Source of the DNA: Caballeronia sp. SBC1
GTDB taxonomy: Bacteria > Pseudomonadota > Gammaproteobacteria > Burkholderiales > Burkholderiaceae
Direction: 5' to 3'
Length of the DNA stretch: 64,000 bases
NCBI RefSeq assembly: GCF_011493005.1
Contig: NZ_CP049157.1
Coordinates: forward strand, 1,178,001 to 1,242,000
In this document: positions 37,119-46,927 of the stretch, one piece after another
Numbering within the stretch: the stretch's first letter is position 1
Layout of the letters: each line of letters opens with the position of its first letter
Program-made: the position numbers and the translations under genes
The notes under the pieces: generated by a model
Told to the model about the DNA's origin: nothing
The model's input: only the letters and a program-made list of their open reading frames with translations
Database searches by the model: none

Positions 37119-37853
37119 ATGAACCCATCCGATACTCCCATAAGCGACGCCGCGCTGGAACTGTTGCGCCACGTCAGCACGGCTACGCTCACCACGCAGT
37201 TGTTCAAGCGCGGCTTGCGAAACGTGTTTTTGCAAGGTGTCGCGCCGCTCGTCAAACCCGCGCCGGGCGCACCGAACCTGGTTGGACCGGCGTTCACGCT
37301 GCGCAACATTCCCGCGCGTGAAGACATCGATCACGTGGGCGTCTTCCAGGACCCCGATCATCCGCAGCGCAAGGCGGTGGAGAGCGCACCGCCGGGCAGC
37401 GTGCTGGTTCAGGACTGTCGCGGGGACCGCTCGGTGGCATCGGTGGGATCGATTCTCGCGCTCCGGTTGGCGAAGCGCGGCGTGGCAGGCATGGTCTCCG
37501 ACGGCGCGGTCCGCGACAGCGGCACGATCTCCGAGCTCGGCCTGCCGCTATGGTGCGCGGGCGCGAGCGCGCCGCTGAACCTCGCCAAACATCACGCAGT
37601 GGATATGAACGTGCCAATAGCGTGCGGCGGCGTGGCGGTGTACCCGGGCGATATTGTTGTCGCCGATGTGGACGGCGTCGTGATCGTGCCGCATGAAATG
37701 GCGGAAGACGTGGCGCGCGATGCGACCGAGCAGGAGCAGCTGGAAATCTTCATCTCGCAGCGCATTGATGAAGGCAGGCCATTGCGCGGCACCTATCCGC
37801 CGAATGAAGAAACGCTGGCGGCCTATGCGCAATGGCGCGCGAAAAAACAATAA
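37119..37853 (+). CDS. RraA-like protein (HMG/CHA aldolase family)
   Basis: 244 residues from ATG 37119, 20 bp after the dehydratase. The family's phosphate/carboxylate-binding and catalytic motif is VSDGAVRDSG (Gly-x-x-Arg-Asp), with GGVAVYPGDIVVADVDGVV downstream. Members include 4-hydroxy-4-methyl-2-oxoglutarate aldolase and RNase E inhibitor RraA. In this operon a metal-dependent aldolase or decarboxylase acting on the keto-deoxy acid is the better guess. Confidence 0.82.
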   Translation: MNPSDTPISDAALELLRHVSTATLTTQLFKRGLRNVFLQGVAPLVKPAPGAPNLVGPAFTLRNIPAREDIDHVGVFQDPDHPQRKAVESAPPGSVLVQDCRGDRSVASVGSILALRLAKRGVAGMVSDGAVRDSGTISELGLPLWCAGASAPLNLAKHHAVDMNVPIACGGVAVYPGDIVVADVDGVVIVPHEMAEDVARDATEQEQLEIFISQRIDEGRPLRGTYPPNEETLAAYAQWRAKKQ

Positions 37854-37908
37854 CAATAACGTTGGACCAATTACGGCTCGCTGGCACGCAGCGGGCGCAG
37901 GAGACAAG

Positions 37909-39243
37909 GTGAATACTGTTCCGCATGCGGTAGATGAAGTGCCGTTGATCAACCGGCTGGCATTCAGGCTGATGCCGCTGCTTGGCTTGCTCTACCTGAT
38001 CGCGTATATCGACCGTTCGAATATCAGCTTCGCGAAGCTGCAGATGCTGGGCAGTCTCGGTTTGAGCGAAGTGGCGTATGGGTTGGGCGCGTCGTTGTTT
38101 TTCATTGGCTATCTGATCTTCGAAGTGCCGAGCAACGTGCTGCTGCACAAGTACGGCGCGCCGCGCTGGATCGCGCGGATCATGCTGACGTGGGGCATTG
38201 TCACCGTGCTGCTCGCGTTCACGAAAAACGCCACTACGTTCTACGTGTTGCGCTTTCTGCTCGGTGCTTCCGAAGCCGGGCTTTATCCTGGCGTAATTTA
38301 TTACCTGACCTTGTGGTTTCCATCGCGGCATCGGGTGCGGATGCTGGGGTATTTCACGGTGGGCAGCAGTCTGGGCAATATGGTGGGCGCGCCTATTTGC
38401 GGTTGGCTGCTGGACAAAGGTGGGCTCTTTGGTCTGCAAGGCTGGCAGCTTGTGTTCATTGTCACGGGCATACCGTCCATTCTTCTGACCGCCGTCGTGC
38501 TGTTGTATTTGCCTGCGTCTCCGCTCAAAGCAAAATTCATGTCGGAGGCGGAAAAGAAATGGCTAGCCGATACGCTCGATAACGAACGCGCCCTCGCAGC
38601 GCAAACCGAAGCGGGCAAGACAAACTTCCTGAGCGTGTTGACGGAACCACGCGTGATCGGCATGGCGATGTATTACATGATGCTGTCCATGTCGGTGTAT
38701 GGCGTGAGCTACTGGCTGCCGACGCTGGTCAAGGGCTTCGGGGTCAGCAATACCGTCAACGGTCTCATCAACATTGTGCCGTGGCTGCTCGCGACTATCG
38801 TGCTCGCATGGTTGCCGTCGAAGTTGCGCGCCGCTGACCGCACGATGACCGCGATGCTCTGTGCGTCGGTACTCGGCGTGATGTTCTTTCTTGGCAGCGT
38901 GTTCCTGCCGACCAACACGTTGCGTTTCATTGCGTTGAGCCTTGGCGCGCCTTGCATGTATTTGTTGTTGCCGTGTTTCTGGACATTGCCGCCGAAGTTC
39001 CTGACCGGTGCGCGCGCGGCAGCCGGAATTGCGGCGATCAATTCGCTGGGTAATGTGGGCGGTTTTATCGCGCAGAATCTGGTGCCATGGGTCCGGCAGG
39101 TGAGCGGCAGCACGAAGGCGCCCATGCTGATTCCTGCGGCGTGTCTCTTTACGTTCGGCGTCATCACGCTGATTTTGATTCGCCGCAGTCGTCACGACGG
39201 AACGCACGAGGCGGCCAGTGAGCGGAGGGTGGAAGCGGCGTAG
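37909..39243 (+). CDS. MFS transporter, anion:cation symporter (ACS) family
   Basis: 444 residues from GTG 37909 (AGGAG 6 bp upstream). Twelve membrane segments, with the ACS signatures YLIAYIDRSNISFAKLQM and GASEAGLYPGVIYYLTLWFP. ACS members import sugar acids such as galactonate, glucarate and tartrate. Together with the dehydratase and aldolase-like genes it should supply the operon's substrate. Confidence 0.9.
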   Translation: MNTVPHAVDEVPLINRLAFRLMPLLGLLYLIAYIDRSNISFAKLQMLGSLGLSEVAYGLGASLFFIGYLIFEVPSNVLLHKYGAPRWIARIMLTWGIVTVLLAFTKNATTFYVLRFLLGASEAGLYPGVIYYLTLWFPSRHRVRMLGYFTVGSSLGNMVGAPICGWLLDKGGLFGLQGWQLVFIVTGIPSILLTAVVLLYLPASPLKAKFMSEAEKKWLADTLDNERALAAQTEAGKTNFLSVLTEPRVIGMAMYYMMLSMSVYGVSYWLPTLVKGFGVSNTVNGLINIVPWLLATIVLAWLPSKLRAADRTMTAMLCASVLGVMFFLGSVFLPTNTLRFIALSLGAPCMYLLLPCFWTLPPKFLTGARAAAGIAAINSLGNVGGFIAQNLVPWVRQVSGSTKAPMLIPAACLFTFGVITLILIRRSRHDGTHEAASERRVEAA

Positions 39244-39328
39244 GGAGCAGCGGTATCGTTCTTATGACAAGGCCCGGTCGGCGTTGACTACAATATCGGC
39301 GTCAAGTCCTCCTGCAACCAAGCGAACC

Positions 39329-40408
39329 ATGCCGAACGACAAGCCGACCGCCCATTCCATCGACGCCATCGACGCCCGGGAAGAAGCTCCGCCCGCGCCC
39401 GTCAAGCGCTCGCGCGGCGGTCCGAAAGGACTGCGCATTACCGACGTCGCGGCTGTTGCGGGCGTCTCTCCCATCACGGTTTCGCGTGTCTTTAACAATC
39501 CGGAATCGGTCGCGCCGGAAACGCTCGAGCGCGTGCGTCAGGTGGTCCAGAAGCTTGGTTACGTACCTAACCGGCTCGCGGGCGGGTTGTCCTCGGCGAA
39601 GTCGCGGCTGATCGCGGCGATTGTCCCGACCATCGCGCACTCGTTGTTTTCCGAGACTATTCAGGTGTTCAGCGAGACCATGTCGAAGGCCGGTTATCAG
39701 GTGCTGCTCGCGTTGAGCGGCTACAGCGATTCCAGTGAGGAAACGCTGCTTGATGCCGTCTTGAGCCGGCGTCCTGAAGGGGTGCTGCTCACGGGCGTCG
39801 CGCACACGGATTCGTTGCGCGAAAGGCTGCGCAATGTCGGCATTCCGATTGTTGAAACGTGGGACATGACTGAGACGCCGATCGATATGCTCGTCGGTTT
39901 CTCGCATTACGAAGTGGGCGTTGCGGTTGCGGAGCGCTTCTTGGCGCGTGGGGTCTCGCATCCGGGTCTGGTGTCGGCCAATGATGATCGTGCGATTGCG
40001 CGTATCACCGGCTTTCGGGAGCGGCTGGCGCGCGCAGGGATCCACGATATAGCGGACGTGATTGTCGCGCCGCCCAGCTCGGTGTCCATTGGCAAAGTCG
40101 CGTTGCCTAAGCTGCTGGAGCAGATGCCATCACTCGATGCGGTTTTCTGCGGCTCGGACTTGCTTGCTATCGGCGTGCTTGGCGAGGCAAAACGGCGGGG
40201 TATCGACGTGCCGTCGCAATTGGCCATCTGCGGTTTCGGCGATCTGGAGTTCGCTTCGGAAACCAGTCCGCAATTGACGACCGTGGGCGTGGACGGCACG
40301 CGTATTGGCGTGAGCGCAGCGCGCTGTTTGTTAGAGCGCTTGAAAGGCGCGAAGGAAGCGAACGTGGTTGATGTCGGGTTTCATATTGTCGAACGGCAGA
40401 CGGTTTAA
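39329..40408 (+). CDS. LacI-family repressor of the sugar-acid operon
   Basis: 359 residues from ATG 39329. A 35-residue basic leader precedes the HTH (RITDVAAVAGVSPITVSRVF) and hinge; the sensor domain resembles GntR-type gluconate repressors. It follows the transporter by 85 bp in the same direction, so it may be co-transcribed and autoregulated through the two operators at 35242-35293 (inference). Confidence 0.88.
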   Translation: MPNDKPTAHSIDAIDAREEAPPAPVKRSRGGPKGLRITDVAAVAGVSPITVSRVFNNPESVAPETLERVRQVVQKLGYVPNRLAGGLSSAKSRLIAAIVPTIAHSLFSETIQVFSETMSKAGYQVLLALSGYSDSSEETLLDAVLSRRPEGVLLTGVAHTDSLRERLRNVGIPIVETWDMTETPIDMLVGFSHYEVGVAVAERFLARGVSHPGLVSANDDRAIARITGFRERLARAGIHDIADVIVAPPSSVSIGKVALPKLLEQMPSLDAVFCGSDLLAIGVLGEAKRRGIDVPSQLAICGFGDLEFASETSPQLTTVGVDGTRIGVSAARCLLERLKGAKEANVVDVGFHIVERQTV

Positions 40409-40424
40409 GTTGAGCTAAGTCACC

Positions 40425-41147
40425 CTAAGCTCCCACCTTATCCGCCAGATCGTTGAAGTCACGCGCGACCACGTCCCAGTCCGCTTCGGCCTTCAAGTCC
40501 GTGGTCTGCCCCGGCCCATGTTCCGTTGGCCGAGCAACAAACGCCGTCTTGTACCCGCATTGCCTCGCCGCTGCGAGATCACTGTTGTGCGCGGCGACCA
40601 GGCACATTTGCTCCGGGCGCAGACCCAGTACATCGGCGGTTCGCAAATACGCTTCGGGCATCGGCTTGTACGCCTGCACGACTTCCGCACCCAGAATTGC
40701 GTCCCACGGAATGCCGGCGCGTTTCGCCATGTTCAGCATCAGCACAATGTTGCCATTCGAAAGTGGCGCAATGATGCGAGTGGCCTTGAGTCGAGTGAGG
40801 CCGGTGAGGGAGTCGGGCCACGGATCGAGCCGATGCCACGCCAGATTCAGCTCATCTACTTCCTCGTCCGGAATGCTTGCGGCATCAATTCCATAGTCCG
40901 CCAATACCGCCAGCAAGTTCTCGCGGTGTAACACGTCTAGCCGAACGAATGCTCTCCGGCCGCTGCGCACTTCCTCCATGGCAGGGCCATACCGTCGACG
41001 CCAGGCATCGGCGAATTCGGACGGGTCGATGCCGTTAATTTGACGCCGCGCCAGAAACAGCGCGGCGTCACGCGCCACGCCGCTGCGCCAATCCACAACA
41101 GTGCCAAATACATCAAATACCAATGCTTTAACGCCGATCAATGCCAT
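40425..41147 (-). CDS. Haloacid dehalogenase type II (HAD superfamily)
   Basis: 240 residues from ATG 41147, with GAGAGG 8 bp upstream. The nucleophile Asp is in [11 protein letters not shown], then SNGN (motif 2), YKPMPEAY (motif 3 Lys) and [10 protein letters not shown] (motif 4). This is the layout of (S)-2-haloacid dehalogenase. Many such genes have other natural substrates. It converges with the LacI-family gene with a 16-bp gap. Confidence 0.85.
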   Translation of the reverse strand: MALIGVKALVFDVFGTVVDWRSGVARDAALFLARRQINGIDPSEFADAWRRRYGPAMEEVRSGRRAFVRLDVLHRENLLAVLADYGIDAASIPDEEVDELNLAWHRLDPWPDSLTGLTRLKATRIIAPLSNGNIVLMLNMAKRAGIPWDAILGAEVVQAYKPMPEAYLRTADVLGLRPEQMCLVAAHNSDLAAARQCGYKTAFVARPTEHGPGQTTDLKAEADWDVVARDFNDLADKVGA

Positions 41148-41233
41148 CGCGTGCCTCTCTTTCAAGTTACGCCCATGACGAACGCCACCGGTCCGACGCA
41201 CTATATTGCACAACAAATCCACCACGCGTCACT

Positions 41234-41279
41234 GTTCCGTTTCAACGCGTTTTTCGGCGCACCTGTTCCGAAACGGAAC
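41234..41279. promoter_or_regulatory. Inverted activator half-sites upstream of the sigma-54 promoter
   Basis: GTTCCGTTTC (41234-41243) and its exact reverse complement GAAACGGAAC (41270-41279) are separated by 26 bp. The right site is itself a dyad, GTTCCG-AAA-CGGAAC. They end 67 bp before the -24 GG, the normal place for an enhancer-binding protein. The AcoR-like protein at 43529-45511 is the likely ligand (inference). Confidence 0.6.
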
Positions 41280-41344
41280 GCTTGGGTCTCCCTCTTACAC
41301 AAGCCGAAATCCCGCACCGCCCGTGCCCACATACAAGACGTCCA

Positions 41345-41361
41345 TTGGCACGCATCTCGCA
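41345..41361 (+). promoter_or_regulatory. Sigma-54 (-24/-12) promoter of the aldehyde dehydrogenase gene
   Basis: TTGGCACGCATCTCGCA matches TGGCAC-N5-TTGCA with one mismatch in the -12 box. The GG (41347-41348) and GC (41359-41360) are exactly 12 bp apart. Transcription would start near 41372, about 60 bp before ATG 41433. Confidence 0.65.
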
Positions 41362-41432
41362 AGTATGTTTCCACCGGTCGCGGCAATCATAGTCGCGGCG
41401 GTCATTCTCACCGACATGCGAGGAGCACGCAC

Positions 41433-42953
41433 ATGAATCACGCCGAGATGCAATTTTTGAACACAGACTTCCCGTATAAAAAGCAGTATGGCAATTTCAT
41501 CGGTGGTCAATGGGTCAAGCCGGTAGGTGGTGAGTATTTCGATAACATTTCGCCAATCACGGGCGAACCGTTCACATCGATTCCGCGCTCGCGCGAAGCT
41601 GATATTGAACTCGCGCTCGACGCAGCGCACAAAGCGAAGACCGCTTGGGGCAAGACGTCGCCCGCTGAGCGAGCCAACATCCTGAACAAGATTGCCGACC
41701 GGATGGAAGCGAATCTGACGCGCATTGCGGTGGCGGAAACAATCGATAACGGCAAGCCGCTACGCGAAACCATGGCCGCCGATATCCCGTTGGCGATCGA
41801 TCATTTCCGCTATTTCGCCGGTTGCGTGCGGGCTCAGGAAGGCTCGATTTCGCAGATCGATGGGGACACGGTCGCGTACCACTTCCATGAGCCGCTAGGC
41901 GTGGTAGGGCAGATTATCCCGTGGAATTTCCCGATTCTGATGGCGGTGTGGAAGCTAGCACCTGCGCTCGCCGCGGGCAATTGCGTCGTCCTCAAGCCCG
42001 CTGAACAAACCCCCGCTTCGCTGCTGGTGCTGATCGAATTGATCGAGGATCTATTGCCGGCCGGCGTGCTCAACGTGGTCAACGGCTTTGGGCTGGAGGC
42101 TGGCAAACCGCTGGCATCGAATAAGCGAATTGCCAAGATCGCGTTCACCGGCGAGACCACGACTGGCCGCCTGATCATGCAGTACGCCAGCCAGAACCTG
42201 ATTCCGGTGACGCTCGAACTCGGCGGCAAGAGCCCGAACATTTTCTTCGCCGATGTCATGAACGCGGACGACAGCTATTTCGACAAGGCGCTTGAAGGTT
42301 TCGCCATGTTCGCGCTGAATCAGGGCGAGGTCTGTACGTGCCCGTCGCGCGTGCTGATTGAAGAGTCAATCTACGATCGCTTCATGGAACGCGCGCTCAA
42401 GCGCGTGGCGGCCATCAGCCAGGGGCACCCGCTCGACTCGAAGACAATGATTGGCGCGCAAGCCTCGCAGGAGCAGCTTGAAAAGATCCTGTCGTATATC
42501 GATCTTGGCAAGCAGGAAGGCGCTGAATGCCTGATCGGCGGCGAACGCAACGCGCTCGACGGCGAGTTGAAGAACGGCTACTACGTGAAGCCGACCGTCT
42601 TCCGCGGTCACAACAAGATGCGCATCTTCCAGGAAGAAATCTTTGGGCCGGTGGTGTCGGTGACTACTTTCAAGGACGAAGCGCAGGCACTGGAAATCGC
42701 CAATGACACGCTTTATGGCCTCGGTGCGGGCGTATGGACGCGCGACGGTACGCGAGCCTATCGTTTCGGCCGCGACATCCAGGCTGGGCGTGTATGGACC
42801 AACTGCTATCACGCGTATCCGGCGCATGCGGCGTTTGGTGGTTACAAGCAATCGGGCATTGGCCGGGAAAATCACAAGATGATGCTCGACCACTATCAGC
42901 AGACAAAAAACCTGCTGGTGAGTTATAGCCAGAAGCCGCTCGGTTTCTTCTGA
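41433..42953 (+). CDS. NAD-dependent aldehyde dehydrogenase (ExaC/AcoD-like)
   Basis: 506 residues from ATG 41433 (AGGAG upstream). The catalytic Cys is in [11 protein letters not shown] and the general-base Glu in [13 protein letters not shown]-binding features are [10 protein letters not shown] and FTGETTTGR. The companion DUF779 gene and AcoR-like activator are the usual neighbours of acetaldehyde dehydrogenase ExaC. Likely role: oxidation of acetaldehyde or a related short aldehyde to the acid during alcohol or acetoin use. Confidence 0.92.
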   Translation: MNHAEMQFLNTDFPYKKQYGNFIGGQWVKPVGGEYFDNISPITGEPFTSIPRSREADIELALDAAHKAKTAWGKTSPAERANILNKIADRMEANLTRIAVAETIDNGKPLRETMAADIPLAIDHFRYFAGCVRAQEGSISQIDGDTVAYHFHEPLGVVGQIIPWNFPILMAVWKLAPALAAGNCVVLKPAEQTPASLLVLIELIEDLLPAGVLNVVNGFGLEAGKPLASNKRIAKIAFTGETTTGRLIMQYASQNLIPVTLELGGKSPNIFFADVMNADDSYFDKALEGFAMFALNQGEVCTCPSRVLIEESIYDRFMERALKRVAAISQGHPLDSKTMIGAQASQEQLEKILSYIDLGKQEGAECLIGGERNALDGELKNGYYVKPTVFRGHNKMRIFQEEIFGPVVSVTTFKDEAQALEIANDTLYGLGAGVWTRDGTRAYRFGRDIQAGRVWTNCYHAYPAHAAFGGYKQSGIGRENHKMMLDHYQQTKNLLVSYSQKPLGFF

Positions 42954-43027
42954 TTGAAGCAGTTGTCTGATTGAAATGGCGGGCCGCTTTTGCGGCTCGT
43001 CATATTGCGTATTCAGTGGAAACCCTT

Positions 43028-43420
43028 ATGACCGAAGAAGAAGTTTCGCGCGTGGTCGCCACGCCGGCGGCGATCCAATTAATCGATAAGCTGAAGGCCG
43101 AACACGGACAGGTGTTGTTCCATCAGTCGGGCGGTTGCTGCGACGGTAGCGCGCCCATGTGTTTCCCGGTCGCCGAATTCATGGTCGGTTCGTCGGACGT
43201 CAAGCTCGGCGAGCTAGCCGGCGTGCCGTTCTACATGAGCGAATCTCAATTCGAATACTGGCAGCACACGCAGTTGATCATCGATTGCGTGCCGGGAAAT
43301 GGCGGCATGTTTTCGCTGGAACGGCCGAGCGGGTTGCGTTTTCTCACGCGATCGCGCCTTTTCGACGACACCGAATCTGCGTGGCTCGAGCGTCATCCGG
43401 TCGAGCACGTCACGGGTTGA
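43028..43420 (+). CDS. DUF779 protein
   Basis: 130 residues from ATG 43028. The conserved pattern is FHQSGGCCDGSAPMC with the C-terminal LERPSGLRFLTRSR. DUF779 genes nearly always sit beside ExaC-type aldehyde dehydrogenases. The cysteine-rich motif suggests metal or cofactor binding, but no activity is known. A weak hairpin (GGGCCGC-TTTT-GCGGCTC, 42981-42998) lies between the two genes and might tune expression. Confidence 0.88.
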   Translation: MTEEEVSRVVATPAAIQLIDKLKAEHGQVLFHQSGGCCDGSAPMCFPVAEFMVGSSDVKLGELAGVPFYMSESQFEYWQHTQLIIDCVPGNGGMFSLERPSGLRFLTRSRLFDDTESAWLERHPVEHVTG

Positions 43421-43528
43421 ACCCGGGGTTGAACACGGTAGCAGTGGTACATTGTCTCGATCGACCACGCGATGGGCGGAGCTGACGACCGACTCCTTCC
43501 GCGAATGCTGGCGAAGGAGACAATGCTT

Positions 43529-45511
43529 ATGAACCCGGTTTCTATCGACCGTTCAAGCGGATCAAGTGGATCCGCGCTGCTGGTCAGCGATCATGCTGAC
43601 CGTATGGAAGGCCTGGATATCATCAAGCAATCGCACGAACGTTCCCGGAGCTTCGGCCTGTCGGACACCATGCGGCCCGACTACGGCGTGCTCAGCGAAG
43701 CGGATCTCCGACTCAAGCGCGAACAGAATCGCGCGCTCTCCACGCATGCGCTGCCCGTCATAGAAACGCTCTACGGGCAGATCGCCAATACGCATAGCAT
43801 GGTCGTACTGACCGACTCTGAAGGGCTCATCCTGCATTCGCTTGGCGACGACGATTTCCTCGCCCGTGCCGACCGTGTCGCGTTGCGTCCGGGCGCGTTA
43901 TGGAGCGAACAGCAGCAGGGCACCAACGCGATAGGCACGGCCATTGCCGCACGCGACGCCGCCATGGTGCTCGGCGACCAGCATTACTTGCGCGCGAACC
44001 GGTTCCTTGCGTGCTCCAGCGTGCCGATTCTCGATCCGTTCGGAGAGTTGCTAGGCGTTTTTGACGTCACCGGCGATTGTCGCGGCCACAGCCGTCACAC
44101 CATGGCGCTTGCCAAGATGTCCGCGCAGATGATCGAGAACCATTTGTTCACCAGCGCCTTTCCTGAAGCATTGCGAATCCATTTTCACGGGCGTCCGGAG
44201 TTTATCGGCACGTTGATGGAAGGCATTGCTGCGTTCAGGGCTGATGGACGCTTTCTATCGGCTAATCGCAGCGCGCAATTTCAGTTTGGCTTGCCGCTTG
44301 CCTCGTTGCGCGCGCATACCTTGTCATCGTTGTTCAACGTCTCATGCAGCGAACTGTTCGACCGGATGCGCAGCGGCGCGGGCGCGCCCGTCGAACGCAC
44401 GATTTCGCTGTGCCTGCACAGCGGCGTTAATGTTTTTGCCAGCGCCGATCTGAGGCGCTCGACGGCCGTTGCACTCTCGACGGACAGTCACGATGTCACC
44501 GATGTCATCGCGCGCAAACGCGTCTCGGAACCGCAGCCGAAACTCTCCGGCCTGCGTTACCTGATGACTGGCGACGCCCAGGTTGCGGCACTCGTTGAAC
44601 GGGTGCGCAGGGTGATCGGTAAAAATATTCCGATCCTGATTGGCGGTGAGACGGGTACCGGCAAGGATGTCCTGGCGAGCGCCGTGCATCGTGACTCGCC
44701 TCGTTGCGACGGGCCGTTCGTTGCGGTGAATTGTGCGTCGATCCCGGACACGCTGATAGAAGCGGAGTTGTTCGGTTATGAGGAAGGGGCGTTTACGGGC
44801 GCGTCCAAACGCGGCGCTTGCGGCAAGATCCTGCAAGCCGATGGCGGTACCCTGTTCCTCGATGAAATCGGCGATATGCCGTACTCGTTGCAAAGCCGTT
44901 TGCTGCGTGTGCTGCAAGAGCGCATGGTGACGCCGCTGGGCAGCACGCGCGCCGTGCCTGTGGATTTCGCCCTGATTTGCGCGACCAATCGCAATCTGCG
45001 CGAGCGCGTCACTGCTGGCGAATTTCGTGAGGATCTCTATTACCGGATCAACGGGTTGCTCGTGACGCTGCCGCCGCTGCGCCAGCGGACCGATCTGGCT
45101 GTGACCGTCGAAAAGATCCTTCGTGCCGAGCGTCCAAGTGGTGCACCCATCAGGGTTTCACCTGAGGTGCTGGCGGCGTTCACCCGTCACCCGTGGCCGG
45201 GAAATTTCCGGCAACTGGCGAACGTGCTGAGGACCGCGTGTGCGATGCTTGACGACCATGAGACGTGCATCGGCCTGGACCATCTGCCGCAAGATTTCTT
45301 CGATGACGAACGCGACGCGGAGAATGCGAAAGTGGCCTTGTCGCCGTCTGCGACGGACAGCGCGCGCCTGGACGATCTCGCGTTGTCGGCCGTCGCGGCA
45401 GCGCTTGAGACGCACGCCGGCAACGTCTCGGCGGCAGCGCGAATGCTTGGCGTATCGCGTAACACGCTCTACCGGAAGATGGCGGCGCTCGACGAAACGC
45501 GGCGTCGGTAA
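43529..45511 (+). CDS. Sigma-54-dependent activator, AcoR-like
   Basis: 660 residues from ATG 43529, best spaced from AAGGAG; an ATG at 43523 is the alternative. An N-terminal GAF sensor (about 60-220) precedes the AAA+ domain (about 345-580) with Walker A GETGTGKD, the sigma-54 contact loop GAFTGA and Walker B GGTLFLDEIGD. A Fis-type HTH ends the protein (SAAARMLGVSRNTLYRKM). It probably activates the sigma-54 promoter at 41345. Confidence 0.92.
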   Translation: MNPVSIDRSSGSSGSALLVSDHADRMEGLDIIKQSHERSRSFGLSDTMRPDYGVLSEADLRLKREQNRALSTHALPVIETLYGQIANTHSMVVLTDSEGLILHSLGDDDFLARADRVALRPGALWSEQQQGTNAIGTAIAARDAAMVLGDQHYLRANRFLACSSVPILDPFGELLGVFDVTGDCRGHSRHTMALAKMSAQMIENHLFTSAFPEALRIHFHGRPEFIGTLMEGIAAFRADGRFLSANRSAQFQFGLPLASLRAHTLSSLFNVSCSELFDRMRSGAGAPVERTISLCLHSGVNVFASADLRRSTAVALSTDSHDVTDVIARKRVSEPQPKLSGLRYLMTGDAQVAALVERVRRVIGKNIPILIGGETGTGKDVLASAVHRDSPRCDGPFVAVNCASIPDTLIEAELFGYEEGAFTGASKRGACGKILQADGGTLFLDEIGDMPYSLQSRLLRVLQERMVTPLGSTRAVPVDFALICATNRNLRERVTAGEFREDLYYRINGLLVTLPPLRQRTDLAVTVEKILRAERPSGAPIRVSPEVLAAFTRHPWPGNFRQLANVLRTACAMLDDHETCIGLDHLPQDFFDDERDAENAKVALSPSATDSARLDDLALSAVAAALETHAGNVSAAARMLGVSRNTLYRKMAALDETRRR

Positions 45512-45694
45512 CAGTCCATAACCGCGAGTCCACAGCCTCGCCGTTGATTGAGACAGATGTCTCATCAACCTCGATGGTGCACTGCGGTGTGATCTCCCGG
45601 AATACGCATGCTAAAACGTCATCATGCGTTTAAGTTTTCGGGTTGCCGCGTGTCGTGAATGGCGCGAGCGCACCGAATCGGCCGGAGGCTCTTC

Positions 45695-46840
45695 ATGCCG
45701 TATGTTTCGCAGACCAGACACATCGATCGCGTGCGCAACGTGATAGAAGGCCGCATGAGCAGCCCGGGTGCCGATGCGTCGCGGCTGGCGTCGTCGTATA
45801 GGCGCTCGCTGGAGCAATATCATCTCGATCCGGGCGCGACTATCGGGCCGCGCATCCTGACCGTTCCCGAACTACGCGATGTCCAGCAGCGCGAAGAAAC
45901 CGTGCTGCGTGCATCCGGCCAATGTCTTTCGCGACTGCATGAAACCGTACGCGAAGCCGACTACTGCGTGATGTTGACCGATGCAGAGGGCGTGACCATC
46001 GACTACCGGGTGGATCGTGATCGCCGGCACGAATTCAAGCGCGCGGGTTTGTATCCCGGCTCGTGCTGGTCCGAGCGTGAAGAGGGGACATGCGGTGTTG
46101 CGTCGGTGCTGCTCGACGCCGAGGCGATCACCGTCCACAAGACCGACCATTTCCGCGCGGCGTTCACCACGCTGACCTGTAGCGCATCGCCTATCTTCGG
46201 CGTGCGAGGCGAGCTGATCGGCGTGCTGGATGCGTCGGCGGTGCGCTCGCCCGAAGAGCGCGAGAGCCAGCGGCTGGTCAACCATATTGTTCGGCAAAGC
46301 GCGTTGCTGATAGAGGACGGTTTCTTCCTCAACGCGACCACGCATTGCTGGGTCTTGCTTGCGCACCGCAGCCGGCATTACGTTGAGGCGCAGCCGGAAA
46401 TATTGATCGCGTTCGACGCACGCGGTTACGCGATTGCGGCTAACCGGCGCGCGAAGGAATGCGTGCCGGGGCTGAATCAGTTGCCGCGCCACGTCTCCGA
46501 ACTCTTCGATATCCGCGCCGAACGTCTGCTCGATGCACGCCCCGGACGCGATCTCATCTCGTTCAGGCTGGTCGGCTCGGGTTCGCCGCTGCATGCGCGT
46601 GTCAGGCCGCCTGTTGTACACGTTTCCCGAAGCCCGACGCCGCCACCACGCGAAGCCGCCAAGCCGGTAACGGAACGCGCGTTGTCCGAAAGCGAAACAC
46701 TTGAACGCACTCGCATACTCGCTGCGATGACCCATGCTAAATGGCGGCCAGTCATAGCGGCACAAGCGCTGGGCATATCGCGGGCGACGTTGTACCGGCG
46801 TATAGCGAAGTTTGGAATAGTGGCGCCGCACAGGCGCTAG
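45695..46840 (+). CDS. GAF-Fis regulator lacking the AAA+ domain
   Basis: 381 residues from ATG 45695 (GGAGG upstream). The N-terminal half matches the AcoR-type GAF region (CWSEREEGTCGVASVLLDAEA). A PAS-like stretch (ILIAFDARGYAIAANRRAK) follows, and the Fis-type HTH is at the end (AAQALGISRATLYRRI). The Walker motifs and GAFTGA loop are entirely missing, so it cannot open sigma-54 complexes by itself. It may be a sigma-70 regulator or an antagonist of a full-length relative. It precedes the monooxygenase gene by 87 bp. Confidence 0.82.
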   Translation: MPYVSQTRHIDRVRNVIEGRMSSPGADASRLASSYRRSLEQYHLDPGATIGPRILTVPELRDVQQREETVLRASGQCLSRLHETVREADYCVMLTDAEGVTIDYRVDRDRRHEFKRAGLYPGSCWSEREEGTCGVASVLLDAEAITVHKTDHFRAAFTTLTCSASPIFGVRGELIGVLDASAVRSPEERESQRLVNHIVRQSALLIEDGFFLNATTHCWVLLAHRSRHYVEAQPEILIAFDARGYAIAANRRAKECVPGLNQLPRHVSELFDIRAERLLDARPGRDLISFRLVGSGSPLHARVRPPVVHVSRSPTPPPREAAKPVTERALSESETLERTRILAAMTHAKWRPVIAAQALGISRATLYRRIAKFGIVAPHRR

Positions 46841-46863
46841 CAGCAGACTTGCGTTTTATTTTA

Positions 46864-46887
46864 GCGGGCAAAGAACCCGTCTTTTTT
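46864..46887 (+). terminator. Weak rho-independent terminator
   Basis: GCGGG-CAAAGAA-CCCGT forms a short stem followed by C and six T. It lies just after the GAF-Fis gene and could separate it from the monooxygenase gene. Confidence 0.5.
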
Positions 46888-46927
46888 AATCGATACTTAG
46901 TGATCCGTAACTAATGGAGGAGCCACC

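Noticed and set aside
42981..42998. GC hairpin between the aldehyde dehydrogenase and DUF779 genes as a terminator
   Set aside because: A seven-pair stem with one G-T pair but no following T-run, and the two genes normally work together. Kept only as a possible attenuator note.
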